Shown here in pieces: positions 36,744-48,770 of a stretch of DNA of 64,000 nt (its first letter is position 1; every line of letters begins with the position of its first letter). The DNA lies in the NCBI GenBank assembly GCA_036583965.1, contig JAZBQD010000001.1:22987569-23051568 (forward strand), read 5' to 3'. The notes under the pieces are model-generated. The model was not told the origin of the DNA. It saw only the letters and a list, made by a program, of their open reading frames with translations, and ran no database searches. This DNA is from Prunella strophiata (lineage: Eukaryota > Chordata > Aves > Passeriformes > Prunellidae). A program made the position numbers and the translations under genes.

Positions 36744-36836
36744 ACTGCATGAGGACTATTCCTATCTAATAAATTACTAGAATATTAAAATAGAAATAGA
36801 AATAATTCTATTATATAGAAATAGTCCTCATGCAGT
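36744..36836 (-). repeat. Near-perfect 93-bp inverted repeat (hairpin)
   Basis: The left arm at 36744-36776 and the right arm at 36803-36836 are reverse complements with two mismatches and one single-base bulge. The outermost 17 bases (ACTGCATGAGGACTATT) pair exactly. The loop is 26 bases and AT-rich. Total length, stem length and loop fit a microRNA precursor. On the minus strand one of the two mismatches becomes a G-U wobble, so a minus-strand RNA would fold slightly better. It could also be a relic of an inverted duplication or a very short palindromic transposon. Expression is unknown. Confidence 0.8.
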
Positions 36837-39283
36837 CCAATAAATACCTCTTCCTACAATGATGAAAAGGGAAACACGCACAGTGACTGGTGTCTCCTTT
36901 CTGGCCCAGTAAAACTGATGAAAGTTTTTCAGTCAAAATGATATCCAAATGGAAAATAGAATTTTGTTCAAAACTGTATTTTCCTTGTGCAAAGGATACA
37001 GATTTTGGTGGGAAATTTTAATTAAGTGTAAGAATTTCAGTGCCTTGGGTTTGTGTTTTTGGTTTGATTTTTAAAAAAAAATCAGAACCCCTAATTACAC
37101 ATCTAAGTCTTAATTTCACTGTTTTTTCTCCCCTTCCCTCTGTAATGACTTTTCAATGTACCTGTCTCCTCAGATTTCAGAAAAAAAGAGAAAATGAAAT
37201 TATTTATCATTCTGCAAATCTTAGAGGTTGATGGCTGTAAAAAAAGTAATTTTGTCTCCCTAGGCTCAATGTCCAACTTCTAGGCAAGATCCCTACCCAA
37301 ACTGGACTGGCCTGCAATGGTTAAGAATCTAGAATAGATAAAATCTAATAAAATTGAGAGAATTACCCAGTTAACTAAGAATTATTCATATGAATATATA
37401 CTGCAGCTTGAAATACCGTCCCTCAGCTGATAAAATGTTTTATAGCAATGATCATAAAACCACATGTAATTTCCTTTGTTTATATTCTTTTTGAGCTTTG
37501 AGAACACACTGCAGAGATGTTGAATTGTGTCTCCTGAAATGACAAACCTACACGAGCGCTGTCACACGATAGGTGTACGAGGGAGCGGAAATCTCCCAGA
37601 TCCTGCTGGCAGTGCCGATGCCAACGGCGTTGGCTGGAGGTGTGAATGTTCCTGCTGGAGCCCTTGTGCTGGGAATGTGCACCAGAGGAACAGCTGCCCT
37701 CCTGGCTCTGCAGCACATTCAGCCTGCTGAAATAGCTGCCACAGAAAGCTCTGAGAGAAAAGAGCACATAAGCACTGTTTCAGCTGGAAACAACAGGAAG
37801 ATGTGCTTCCCGTTGTAACTATAAAAAGTATTTGAATATTTATGCAGCATTTATGCTCATCTCTATGAGTGGGGGATTTTCATAGATTATTTACTGTACA
37901 TAAAGAGGAAAATACCCCAAATATTCCATTATGTTAGCTATTCCTCCACAAGCATCCATTATGCAGTTAATTTTCCAATTAATCTTTACTGTCAAACAAA
38001 TGTTATTCTCCTTCTCCATTCCCAGTTGTAATTTCCATCCTGTGAAAGAGTTTTGCAATAGGTGAATTAATGAAATTATATTAGGCAATTTTGTTACCAA
38101 TATGTATCTTGTATAAAGGCTGCTGGGAACCTTGCTATTTAAGAATGACCATTACAAAAGGACAAAATACAACAGTCTTCAAAAAGATTGTTTTTGTGGC
38201 AGCTGATAACCAAGATGCATGTCTGAAAAAGGGAAAATGGGAGATAAAGAAATAGAAGTGGTTTGTTATTGTTCCTTTCTTCTCTTCCCCAGTTTTAGAC
38301 TTTTAGTGTGGCCCATCCCCAAAGCTTCCTAAAGAAGCTAAACTGTGGAAGATGGAATTACTTCATGTGGATAAAGGAGTTAATTAAAGGTAGAAAACAA
38401 GGAGCTAGAATAAATTATTAGGTTGTTCAATGAGGAGACATCACAGGAGAGTCCTTTGGAAATGAGTGCTGCTCCTGGGCTGTTCTACATCTTCATAATC
38501 ACTTGTGAGGTGAGTGGTGATGTAGTGAGAATATTCACTGATGTGACATTATTAGGGCAGTTAACTAAAGATATTGAAAGAATGAAGGTTTTAAAAATAT
38601 ATATAGAATAGTTTCATCCTATAGAATGTCTAGGAAATTAAAAAGGTGGGTGACATTCAGTACAGATTAAATTAAATGAAGGTACATGGGAAAAACACCT
38701 GATGCTGCATGCACAGTAATGGGTTCTGAACTGCTTACTGTCATGATGGCATTATCACAGCTCTTGAAAACATTTAATCAGTGCTCAGTACCAGGCAAAA
38801 CTCACACAAAATTAGGAAAAGAACAGGGGACCATGGCATGGCTTAGAGCCAGGAGTGCCACACCTCCTGTCCTGCTCAGATAATCCTCAGCAAGAAGCTG
38901 ACTTGTCAGGGCTTTTTGCATGGAGATGGGACTGACTTCCAAACCCTGAGTAGGGTTTGAGTTCACAGTCACATTGCCTATGAAACCTCATGTGAGTGGA
39001 GGTTTACAAGGCTGGATCCACAAAGAGCCTGGTGGACTTTGGTTATATTCTTATCTGTTTAGGTAAGGATTACTTCATTTTAGTCAGTTTATTATTCAAG
39101 TTTATATTTATCTTATGAAGAACAAGAGTTTTGCTTTAGTCTCTGAAGAAGAATGCAAATAGGTGGGGAGTGTGTTTTTTACATATTGAGTATCTGGTGG
39201 CTTAAAGGTTGAGCTCAGTTGCATAACTTGAGGGCTGTATGTCTTGATGTACTGAACAGTTAAAAACAAGTAACTGTTTCTGA
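36837..39283. other. Noncoding stretch with a CpG-dense patch
   Basis: Eight CpG dinucleotides fall within 37553-37629, in DNA that otherwise almost lacks them. Open frames of 81 (+) and 95 (-) codons overlap this patch; neither is recognised. It may be an unrecognised GC-rich insertion or a small regulatory island. The rest is AT-rich with only short frames. Confidence 0.4.
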
Positions 39284-39322
39284 TCTTTCCTTTCCTTTCC
39301 TTTTTTTTTTTTTTTTTTTTTT
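39284..39322. repeat. (CTTTC)n followed by T22
   Basis: About three CTTTC/CCTTT units lead into 22 consecutive T residues (39301-39322). It is a simple polypyrimidine repeat. Confidence 0.9.
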
Positions 39323-39359
39323 AAGTGAAATTCAAATTTGAAATATATTTTGAGCAATA

Positions 39360-39740
39360 CTTTGAAGTACAGTGTAGCTCCCAGGGGTGGGTAATCTTCA
39401 TGCTAATTTACTACACAACAATGTGCATTATTAAAGCACATGTGAATGATTCATCCAGTGAATGAAGAAAAATTATTCCAAATTATTATTGATGAGTTAA
39501 TCAAGATAGCCATGTCAACTTTCTTTTGTCCATTAGTGTGAACAGTATTTCACAATCATCATAATAAGAGCCAAATGTTAATGGCTGAGGTAATCAGACT
39601 CTAATGAAGAGCAGTGAAAACTGCTCTCTTTAAATAGTTTACAGTTTTCCTAATCACTGGAGTGGTCAGTTGGTCCCATGATTCTTCATATTTCATAATG
39701 TATTTCACTATCAGCTTTTTCTTTTAATTTACTTTTCCTT
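39360..39740. promoter_or_regulatory. Possible conserved enhancer-like block
   Basis: The block is AT-rich with a POU-octamer-like ATGCTAAT (39400-39407), several TTAAT/ATTA homeodomain cores, CATTAGTGTG and GTAATC motifs. It also has a clean small hairpin: AGAGCAGT, GAAA, ACTGCTCT at 39608-39627 (8-bp perfect arms, tetraloop). No coding frame is present. The combination is typical of vertebrate conserved noncoding elements, but conservation is not shown. Confidence 0.25.
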
Positions 39741-42700
39741 TCTTCAGAAGGTGAGTGAAAAAAAAAGTAAGAAACATAAAACTGTGTAATAGCAAAGTGA
39801 ATAAAACTGTTTTTGTAAAAGAAAATTATTTTTCATCTGGAATTATAGGTATCTGGGAGCTTCCTTCTGCCTTTAATTTTTGTTCTTCATATAATTATTT
39901 TGTTGAAAATAATCACTGTAATTTTTAAGAGCTCAGCACAGGCTTAAACCTCATCCAGCAGACAAAGATCCTTGACCAGTTTTGGGGAAGAATATTTTAG
40001 CTGCTATCTGTGTTTCCCAAGTAGTATGCATGTGATCCACAAATAGGCAGTTCAGGAACTGGTTTGTGTGACTGATCCTGTGAGTAAATTTACTCAAGTG
40101 GCTTTTCAGGTTCTCTGTCTTTCTCCTTGCTTATATACTTGTCTTTCTCTCCCTGTAGTAGCTGAGACTGTTCTTTAAAAGTATGTTTTCTCCTTGAATA
40201 TAGCATTTTAAAAATTATATAATTATGTGTCATTTTAGGCCAACAAACTTGCCAAGTGCTCGTAGTTCTGACTGGTCCACAGAATATCCATCTAGCTTCC
40301 TCCTTCTTTTCCAAAGGGAATAACACTTTCTAGCACCATCTTATAAAATGGAGACCATTAGTGTTAAAGGTCAAAAGGCCACTAAACTAGAGCCTCAGAA
40401 ATGTCCTAGGTCACTGCAGTGGTAGTAGATAGCAATAAAAAAGGAGGAAAGTAAGCTTGGCCTGGGGAAAAATACCTTTCTGACTCCAGTGTTTCTTTCC
40501 AGTTCTCTTCCCTGGACAAAAACCTTACCATCCATAAATTTTGATTTGATGGATTGCTCTGAAGGCTAGAAGGAGTAACCTGAATAGTTCAGTTACTCAC
40601 GGTTTGTGAGGTGGGACAAACACAATGTTGTTTTGCTGTGCCACATACCTGGTGCACATATCTGCACCAATTCTGAAGACATTTGAAGCAGGACATGGGA
40701 TCATTGACTCACTCCTCAGACTGCCAGGGAACAACTTTCCATCAGCAGGCTCAAGCACAGCTATTTGCCAGAAGACATTGACCCTGCACTTGCACAAGGC
40801 TGAGGTGTCAGAGCAGAAGGTAGAAACCTTCTGCTTCTATTTCCAGATACATGTCAAAGCCATTTGCCCTTGAGGGGAACTATTGGGCAGGAATACAAAA
40901 TCTCCAAGTGTTTAGAGCCTGCCCAGACTACAAGGAGGCAACAAACATTTTTATTTTTGTTTAAAATATTTTATCTGTTTTTCAGACTAAACTCTTCGGG
41001 AATGTTCTTGGAAATCTGGGGGAATAGTAGTTTTTGGGGATGCATAAACATGTCAATAATTACAGGAGCTATTTGCTGTGGTTCTTACCTATTCCAACGA
41101 CATGAGATCATAGATACAGTGTCATATAAGAAGTGAGAAGATCTGACAAGGTGTGAGAAGCCCCTATGTAGATAGTAAATATACACTGTATTTAGCACAT
41201 CTTGCTCTTCCCTTCCCAAAGAGAGAACCTCTTGGATTGTTCAAATTACCAGTCCTGTAATGTAGGTCACAAACATGCTAACAAATAAAAAGTAGAGGCA
41301 AGCATTTATTTTTAAACTGTTCTAAACTATCTGAGATATATGTCCATGTGTATACACCAGCATGGCATTAAGAAGGCCAGAGAAAGATGGTATTTTTCCT
41401 GTTAGGGGTTTACCAGTAATAACTTTTCATGTTTTGTTAGCTTCTATTGCTAAGCTGAATTTGCCATGGTGTGTGTGCATTCAGTGTGCTCTCTAAGGAT
41501 GGAGGGAAAATGCAAGCAGTTTTTGGAAGTGTGGCCTGTCTAAGGCATTAGGCTACATGTGACACCAGACACTGTCACACGTACATCAGAAGGACCAGCT
41601 TGTCCTGGCCTGACCTTCAACTTTTGAAGTCAGACTTGTCTGACAAGCTGTAGAATAGAGGTAGTGTTGTAAATTCAGAATTCCTCTTATGCTGGGTACT
41701 GCAGGTTTTGGAAAGTGAATTTCATAACTAGTTCTCATTTTATGTCCTGAAATGACATGTTCAAAACATAGGATGTGGCCTTTCCCAGAGTCTGGTGGGA
41801 GTGAAAATCCCATCTGGAGCCAAAGCCAGTGGTTTAACCCATCTGTACTGGAAAGAGAATATTATACTTTTATGTTATAATCATTTGATATACTTGTATA
41901 CTGTACAGCCAAGAGTAAACTCTCTTATGCTGTTTTATACAATGGTAAACCTGGATGAACTGCCTTAATGGGAATTTCCTGAGTTTTAATCTTGATCCTG
42001 TCACACTACTTATCCTTTCTCACTTATATACTGCTTAGTTTTTTCATAAACACCTTTATGTTATATAAGCCATCAGTAGGATACTCAAATTATCACCTGG
42101 GTAAGCCTTTGTATCATTTTTATTTGTTCTTCTTTGTTCTTCTTTATCTGACCTTTAGAAAAATACAATTAAAATACATTTTAAGCTGTTCATAAATTAT
42201 TTTAAATGAATTGTTTGCTAGATATATGACATCTACATGCAGTGTGAGTTACTTATGCATGTGAAAGAAGAGATTAAGAGAGCTATTTGTATTAGGCATA
42301 CAATATCACATTTATATTAAGTGTCCACCTGCCATCAGTGGCCTTGTAAGACCTTTGGTGTTTGATTTGCAGGTTACAATCAAATTTCTTGCCTATTGCT
42401 GTGCTGTTGATGGTTTTACTTTCATAAGACCTTGTTATCTTGAGATAGATTTTTGTGAACTTAGTCAGAGATGCACACCATGATGCTGAATTCTACTGTA
42501 TCTCTGAGCTGGTAATTTCCACCTATTTGTGGGCCCATCTGGTTCCTTCAGAGGCTGCTGCCTTTGATTGAACCAAAGCTTTGCTTTCACACACTATATA
42601 GTATAGTTTGTGTAAATGTATATTGTTCAGCTCTCATGCTCTTAGGAATCAGTTAGTAGCAAAGGCATATCTTACCTCAGGAAAGGAGGTGAGGGAGCAA

Positions 42701-43560
42701 TGGTGTTCTGGAAAACAACCTGAGAATGCTGATGGCTTAGAGCAGCAGCCTGATGCCATATTCCTGCAGGAAGTTCAGCACCCTGAGCTGTAGGAATAAA
42801 ACACAGGTCTCCCACTTCTGAGAGAAAGTGCAGCCCAGGAGATAAGGCAAGCCTGCACAGAGTATTTCATGCCCATTTCATGAAATCCCCTTGTGTATCT
42901 TCATACATGTTCCTTCTCTGTTTGGAACAGTCCTTTTCTATTACATAGCTACTCAAACATGGCACATAAGCAGCTGGCTCTAAAGCAACATGAGGCTGAG
43001 TGTGTATGTGAGAAAAGACAGAGGTAAAATAAGGTAGGTGAAAGTCCTCCCCAAGCTTTTTGGACCACTCCAAAGTGTCTTCCAAAGACATCAAAATCCT
43101 GTTTACAAAGTGACACAATTTCTTTCCTGTCTTTGGAGCCTCTGTCATCAAGGTGCTTCTAAAAAACACACAGAGTTCAATATTGGGTTTTTATATTTTT
43201 CTGTTCTTTCTGTGCTTGGCTTGGCAGATGTTCCTGTGTACCCATTCAGTCTGCTTCCATGCATCTTCTGCAGACACTAATGTGCAGCATATAGTCCTTA
43301 TAAGCATGTTGGCTCCCATTTATATGCTGCTCTCATTTCTTCTGCTCCCCTGCTTCAAAACCCTTCACAAATAGGGGTACAGTGATGCCCAGTATCTCAG
43401 AACTCACAGTATGGGAAACTTCATACTTAGATGAGTGTCTTTGCTACAGCCAAATCCTCTGCCAGTTTTCTTTGGCTGTGATAACACTAGAGCTTGCTGT
43501 ATTTGAGAAATATGTTCTGTCAAATGATTCAGTGGTGTTTTTTCTTTCTCCAAAGGTTCC
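39741..43560. other. Noncoding stretch, nothing recognised
   Basis: Open frames are 100 codons or shorter and several overlap antisense (42867-43280). The string TTTGTTCTTC is repeated near 42124-42145. No splice-framed exon or transposon is identified. Confidence 0.45.
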
Positions 43561-43583
43561 TTTTTTTTTTTTTTTTTTTTTTT
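43561..43583. repeat. T23 homopolymer run
   Basis: Twenty-three T residues are preceded by a C/T-rich lead and followed by CCAAAACAAG. No reversed polyadenylation signal lies to the right. Confidence 0.9.
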
Positions 43584-44321
43584 CCAAAACAAGAAGGTAA
43601 CCGGTACAGGGAGTACCACTGACCATCAAAGCATTTGTGCTTCGTGGACTTACCTGATGGTTGATGTTCATATGTCTTTGCTGCTTTGAGTCAAGCAAAT
43701 ACTGGGATTGAATTTGGCTAATTAACATGAAAAAGTCAATGTCATTGCCATTGCAATGAAGAGAGTGTTCTTATTTGCTGGGTAGTTTCTCAACAGTCTG
43801 GTTGCAGAGAAATACTTTCCCTCCTTGAATTGTGTAGGTCATGTAGTCATGAGGAAACTAGCTCAGTGGTGATTAATTTGTTGATTTTTTACTCTGGTTT
43901 GTTTTCCAAAAGAATTCCCTAAGAAGGCAACAGAACTGTCATTTATCCTCTTCCCATCATAGTCTTCTAGCTTAATTTTTCAGAAGTACCTGGGTAAGCT
44001 GTTTTTCATTCCTGAAGTTCTGTACAATTACTTCAGCTGAGGAAGACTGGCACCTGCTTAAAGCTGCACCTGGTAATGCCAAAGTTTTCTTTTTCTTTTT
44101 TTCTTCAGAGTGGGATTACCCTGTCTGGAGGATCTCCCATCTGGCTGTCTGCAGCTTTCAGCTGGCTCCAATGGCCATACCCTGCTCCAGCTGCATCTGT
44201 GCAAGGTTTGTTACCATAACTTCAATGTGCTCACCTGCACATCATAGAAATGGGCCTTAAAGGCCTCTTTTAGTCCTGACATTTAAATGGGTTCTTTCTC
44301 CTGACTATGAGGATTGGCATA
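43584..44321. other. Left flank of the large LTR, with a possible CR1 scrap
   Basis: The segment at about 44242-44280, with ATCATAGAAATGG then CCTTAAAGGCCTCTTTTAGTC, resembles a reversed CR1 3' terminus (CATAGAATGG, then ACCTTAAAGATCATCTAGTCC) with an internal deletion. It is too short and diverged to be certain. The 5-base string GCATA at 44317-44321 abuts the LTR. Confidence 0.3.
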
Positions 44322-45718
44322 CTGCTGTGGTTTGATACTGGCCAAATGCCAGACACCCATGAAAGTTGTTCACTTACCCTCTCCTGCTACCCTGTTGGGC
44401 AGAGGAGAGGGAAAAAAATTAAAGAAGGGCTCATGAGTTAAGGACTGGGAGAAAAACATTCTAAGAGCTAAACAGGTTCAAATTTAAAGGTATAAAATAA
44501 ATTTATTGTTAACAGAGGAGGATAATGAGAAGTAAAATAAGCTTTTAAAACACTGTTTCCCCCCCCCCCCCAGCCCCTCCCTCCTTCCCATTGACAGCAC
44601 AGGGAGACAGGGCCTGGGGGTTTTGGTCATTTTGTCACTCGAGATCTTTTTTCAATCACTCAGGGAGAGGAGTCTTTTTTCTACTATGCCATGGGGTCTC
44701 TCCCATGGGCAAGCAGTCATCCCAAAACTGTTGTGATGTGGGTCACTTGTCCATGGGGTGTAATCTTTTAAGGATGGGCTGCTCTAGCTGGGGAGCAAGG
44801 GCCCTCTATCTCTATCTCTGGAAGCAGGGGTCCTCTCTATTCAGCTCCCCCATTAGATCACAGCTTCCTCTGGCATCCACCTGCTCTGGCATGAGCACTT
44901 CTCCCACGGGCTGTGAGTGAATCTCTGCATCCTCCATGGACTTCATGCATTACAGGGGGACAGTTTGTTTCACCACAGTCCTCACCATGGCTTGCAGAGG
45001 AATCCCAGCTCTGGTGCCTGGAGCACCTCGTCCCCTTCCTTCTTTTCCACTGACCTTGGTGCCTCCATGTTGTTCTCCCTCACATGTCCTCACTTCCTCC
45101 CCTTCTCTGACTAGAAGAAAATCTGCTGCTCGTGGGTACCATTGCCAACAAGTTCCAGTAACTCAAAGATCACTGCAGGATCCTGCAGGGCTGGGAGGTT
45201 GATCTCATCCAGGTTCCGTGTGGGGAATCTCTCGCCGTGGTTGCGCTGGTGGCCGCTGAGCGCGCAGTGGCGGCCGCGGCGGCGCTGGGGCCGCTCAGCC
45301 TCTGGTCAGGCAGGGCTGGAAGGAGAGGCCACTGCCATCCCTGCCCCTCTGCTGTGCTGTGGCTGCCTGGGGGTGGCCAGGCAGGCAGGGCTCACTGTAG
45401 GCCATGTCGAGATGGTGGCTGCCACGGTGGCATATTGCCATGGGCCACTCTGGCATGTTGGTGGCCATGGTGGTGGCCACAGTGCCTCCCCAGCCCTGGA
45501 GAAGAAACTCCATGTGCAGTGTTTTGATTTTCTTCTTAAATATGTAATCACAGGGCCATTACCAACCTCTCTGACTGGGCCAGCAGTGTATCTATCTTCA
45601 GAGCCATCAGTGATTTACTCTGTCTGACATGGTGGAGCCTTCTAGCAGCTTCTCACAGAAGCTACCCCTGGAGGTCCCCACTACCAAAAAACAGGCTCAA
45701 AACGTGTCAAATCAACAC
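44322..45718 (-). mobile_element. ERVL-type solo LTR, minus strand, ~1.4 kb
   Basis: The + strand text runs from CTGCTGTGGTTTGATACTGG to CAAATCAACAC and matches, block by block, a long LTR type common in bird genomes. Those blocks are a CCAAATGCC end, a stretch of ~40-60-bp CCATGGGG/CTGCTCTGGC modules, a CTTCTTAAATATGTAATCAC block, and TTCTAGCAGCTTCTCACAGA near the other end. Sense is the minus strand: AATAAA is at TTTATT 44502-44507, and a TATTTAAG promoter-like motif lies at about 45534-45541. Near-identical 5-base flanks, GCATA (44317-44321) and GCATG (45719-45723), look like a target duplication with one change. No internal retroviral genes flank it, so it is a solo LTR. A 13-C run is at 44559-44571. 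The 161-codon frame inside is not a gene. Confidence 0.8.
45225..45485. repeat. CpG-rich GGC-repeat module inside the LTR
   Basis: A GC-rich segment holds GGCGGCCGCGGCGGCG-type sequence at about 45265-45290, followed by repeated GGTGGCCATGG/TGGTGGCCAC units to 45480. It sits in the U3 part of the minus-strand LTR, between the module array and the TATTTAAG motif. I do not recall this module from the usual form of this LTR, so it may be a subfamily-specific insertion or a locally amplified repeat. Confidence 0.5.
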
Positions 45719-48589
45719 GCATGTCTGTTGACTCCTGCAGTTTTTCATCTGATAAATATTCTTGTACAATCAAAGGAGCAATGCCTGTGCTTAATCTAAG
45801 CAACCAAAGCAGGGCCCTAAGCATCCATACAGGTGACTTAGTAGGACCACTAACTGATGTCAGTATTCTTCATATTGTTACTGGAAATGCCACATTTTGT
45901 GTTAATTTTGCAGAGCTAAAGAGGTTTCTGGGTGTAACTGTTGTTGGAGTAACATCCAGAAGAAGTGCATTAAGGCAAAAGTTCCTAATTTGTGTCCTTG
46001 AATCCACCCTGCCAGCACCTTGAGTTTATGGCAGGTGTGTGTTATAGGACTGGACTAATTGATGGTATTACCATAAAGCTGTGGGCCTCCCTTTGCCTGA
46101 AGAAGGATATTTTCCATTTTTTCATGGTAAATGCAGGTGGTTGGCCTTGCTGAGACTGCTGCAGGGGGACATCAGTGGTGAAATTTGTCAGTGAACTCCT
46201 GAGGCTGAGGATGAGCAGTTGAGAAACCTGAGCCATCAGCTGTCTCTTCTGTCTCTTCAAAAAAAATTGTTCCAAGTTTGTTGTAGTTCCCAACTGCGGA
46301 GAATTAATTAGTTATGAAATTAAATGCTTAAAAGGGTTATTTTGGGGCTTATAAAATCTGTATAAAACCAAATAGAAACAATTCAATTGTTTATATAAAG
46401 ATCTTCTTCTATGAATAGTTGATCTTTTTTACTACAGTCCTCACTATTTCCTACATCTCTACTTAGAAAAATAGAGTCCTAAAATAATAGTTTTAAATCT
46501 TCACTTTTAATTTCTTTTTACTATGTGATTGTGTAGTTCCATGAACACAGCATGTTAACATGACACTGTCTTCCAAAAAACAGCTTTGCTGAGGGATGTC
46601 TTTTTCTGACAGTTGATATTTGGGTTTGTTACTCCTATGGCCCCTCCCTTTGGAGCTGTGGGTCTTTTCTGCCAGCTTTGGGTAAAAGGAGTGTGTGTTT
46701 GTATGTGTGCATGAGTGTGCATGCAGGAAGGGGGGTTGTCCTTTTTGGTACTGCTGTGTCAGTATAATGGGGGTTTTGTTATGGGTTTAATTGATAAAAT
46801 AAATGTCTTCTCTTTGATAACAAATACTGCAGTGTTTTTTAAACTTTATCTTGCAATTTAAGATACTAGGTTTTATTAATGAAAAAAAAATCTATTCATA
46901 GCATTTTAATTCACTTCAAAGTGCTGTGGATCCTAGTTCTATAGAGTTAGGTTTTAATAAGATGATACAGCTTTTCTCTTCAATGACAACTACTCTATTT
47001 TATTGTTCAGTACTGATCTGCATTTTAAAACAAACTGAATACAAAGGTTTTGAACAAGAAAGAAATACCAAAATATCTTTTATGACTACTTTTTTAAAGC
47101 CGGTAACTTTTTAAAGGCTATATTCTTAAGTCTCCAAAATATTTAAGTTGCTGTCATGTGAACTCCTGTGAGAGAAAGAAGACAGAGAACTCAAGTACCT
47201 CATTCTTATAGTGTGAAATGAAGTTTGTGGGTGGACTTTTCACAGAGCTGCATTATGCTTTGTCTCCATGTGACATGCTGGTTAAATGGACAGGACAAGC
47301 CTTTGTAGTTTTGCAATGTCCCAGTGTTCTTTAGCACATAAGAAGAGTGCAGTATTGGTGCAGCTGTTCATAAACTGGTCATTGAAAACCTTGTTCAGGG
47401 CAAGACAGAAAATGCTACATCATAATTCTGAATCCGAGTTTTGAAGATGCTTCTGGCAATGTGAAACACTCCCTTTCCTTAAAAACATGATTACCTCTAA
47501 TCCTCGTTGTGTGATGCTGCAGATGGAGACAGTACTAAGCATCTATTAGCAATTCAGATACACAGGGCTGAGGTTGAAGTTTTGATCTTTTATGTTCTCT
47601 GAGGATCTCTGAAGAGTATTTTTGGCCTGGGGGTTTTACACAGCCCTATTTTGTGAGAAGTGCTGAGCTCCCATTTCTTTTCTTTCTGCTTTGCTGAGGG
47701 TGGGGTTCTGAAAGCCACTGCTGAAAACTTCAGTTGTAGCTTGTCTTTTTGAAGTAGTTGCATTTTAAGTAGTGGGCTTAAAGTATTCTAATTTCTCTGG
47801 TAATAATAAGGCCTTCCTTGAAGGGTAGCCAAGAGGAGACTTGCTAACAACACTTTTCATACTCACTCCCCAACTTGTGTAAAATCTCATACCCCAGGGT
47901 ACCAGAGCTGCTCTTCAGTGCTGACCTGGACACTAACCTCTTACTTTAGGAAGGAAGGAAGGGTTTGCCTGAACTGAGAACTGGAGGTATTTGCTAGAAG
48001 GCTGGAGTGTATAAACCAATAATGAGGTGTTATTTGTTGCAGCTGCCACCTTGAATCAGGTGTTCCTGTGAGTTTTTGCTGTTTGTAGAGGCCCAAAGAG
48101 CTGGTGCCATGCAGGGAGAGCAAACTGAAGGGCCAAGAGGATGTTAAACGTGCTCACCTGAGGGGTTTCAGATGTCCTGGAAAACCCATATAAAAACACT
48201 GGGTTTCATCTGATACCATCTCACATTCCCTGCCCAGGTTGTGGGGTGGGGGAACACCACTTTGTGGCATTTTAACCCTGATCTGGTGAAGTCTAGATGT
48301 TTATCTGGTAGTTCTGTGCTGGTGATTTTGAAATTTTCTGTATACTGAAAGACTTGCTTTCTGTGTAGTTGGGGGTTTTATCAGTGATCATTGAAATTCA
48401 AAATAAGAGGACAAATCTGTCCTTGCTATTGTTTCTTTTAACTCATGCTTGGTTGGTTTAGGAAGCAGCTATCATGGAACAGGGTGAAAATATCAATTGC
48501 CAGGTAGATCACATTCATACATATATTTTGTCTGCTGGATGTGTACAAATATGTGACTTGTAAGATAGTTTCTGTTACACTGGCTGCTG
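45719..48589. other. Right flank of the large LTR, noncoding
   Basis: A 100-codon + strand frame (45721-46023) begins right after the LTR; no motif is recognised. The rest is AT-rich with a GT-rich part near 46690-46725. No internal retroviral sequence follows the LTR, which supports a solo state. Confidence 0.45.
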
Positions 48590-48764
48590 TATAAAAGATT
48601 AAAGCTTGAAGCAGTTTGTTTAATTAATTCCACTGTAGCAGAGCCCGCTGCTAGTATGTGACCAGAGGCACAGAGACAAAGGAGGGTCTTCAGAACGTGT
48701 TAACTGCAGGGCAGCGGGGGCGGCTTCACAAAGGTCACAGCAAAGAGCCCATCCCAGCTCGGGG
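48590..48764 (+). promoter_or_regulatory. Candidate TATA promoter and first exon of an unknown transcript
   Basis: TATAAAAG at 48590-48597 would place a start near 48620. About 145 bases downstream a locally GC-rich segment, with CpGs at CCCGCTG, AACGTG, AGCGG, GGCGGC and CTCGGG, ends in GGGG followed by GTAAGTGA (48765-48772), a near-perfect donor. The order TATA, short GC-rich exon, donor is what a first exon looks like. No long frame is present, so a noncoding or 5'-UTR exon is the most that can be proposed. Confidence 0.25.
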
Positions 48765-48770
48765 GTAAGT

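Noticed and set aside
45142..45627. 161-codon + strand open frame, the longest in the window
   Set aside because: It lies wholly inside the minus-strand ERVL-type LTR, is open because that part is GC-rich, and overlaps three other long frames. LTRs of this kind do not code there.
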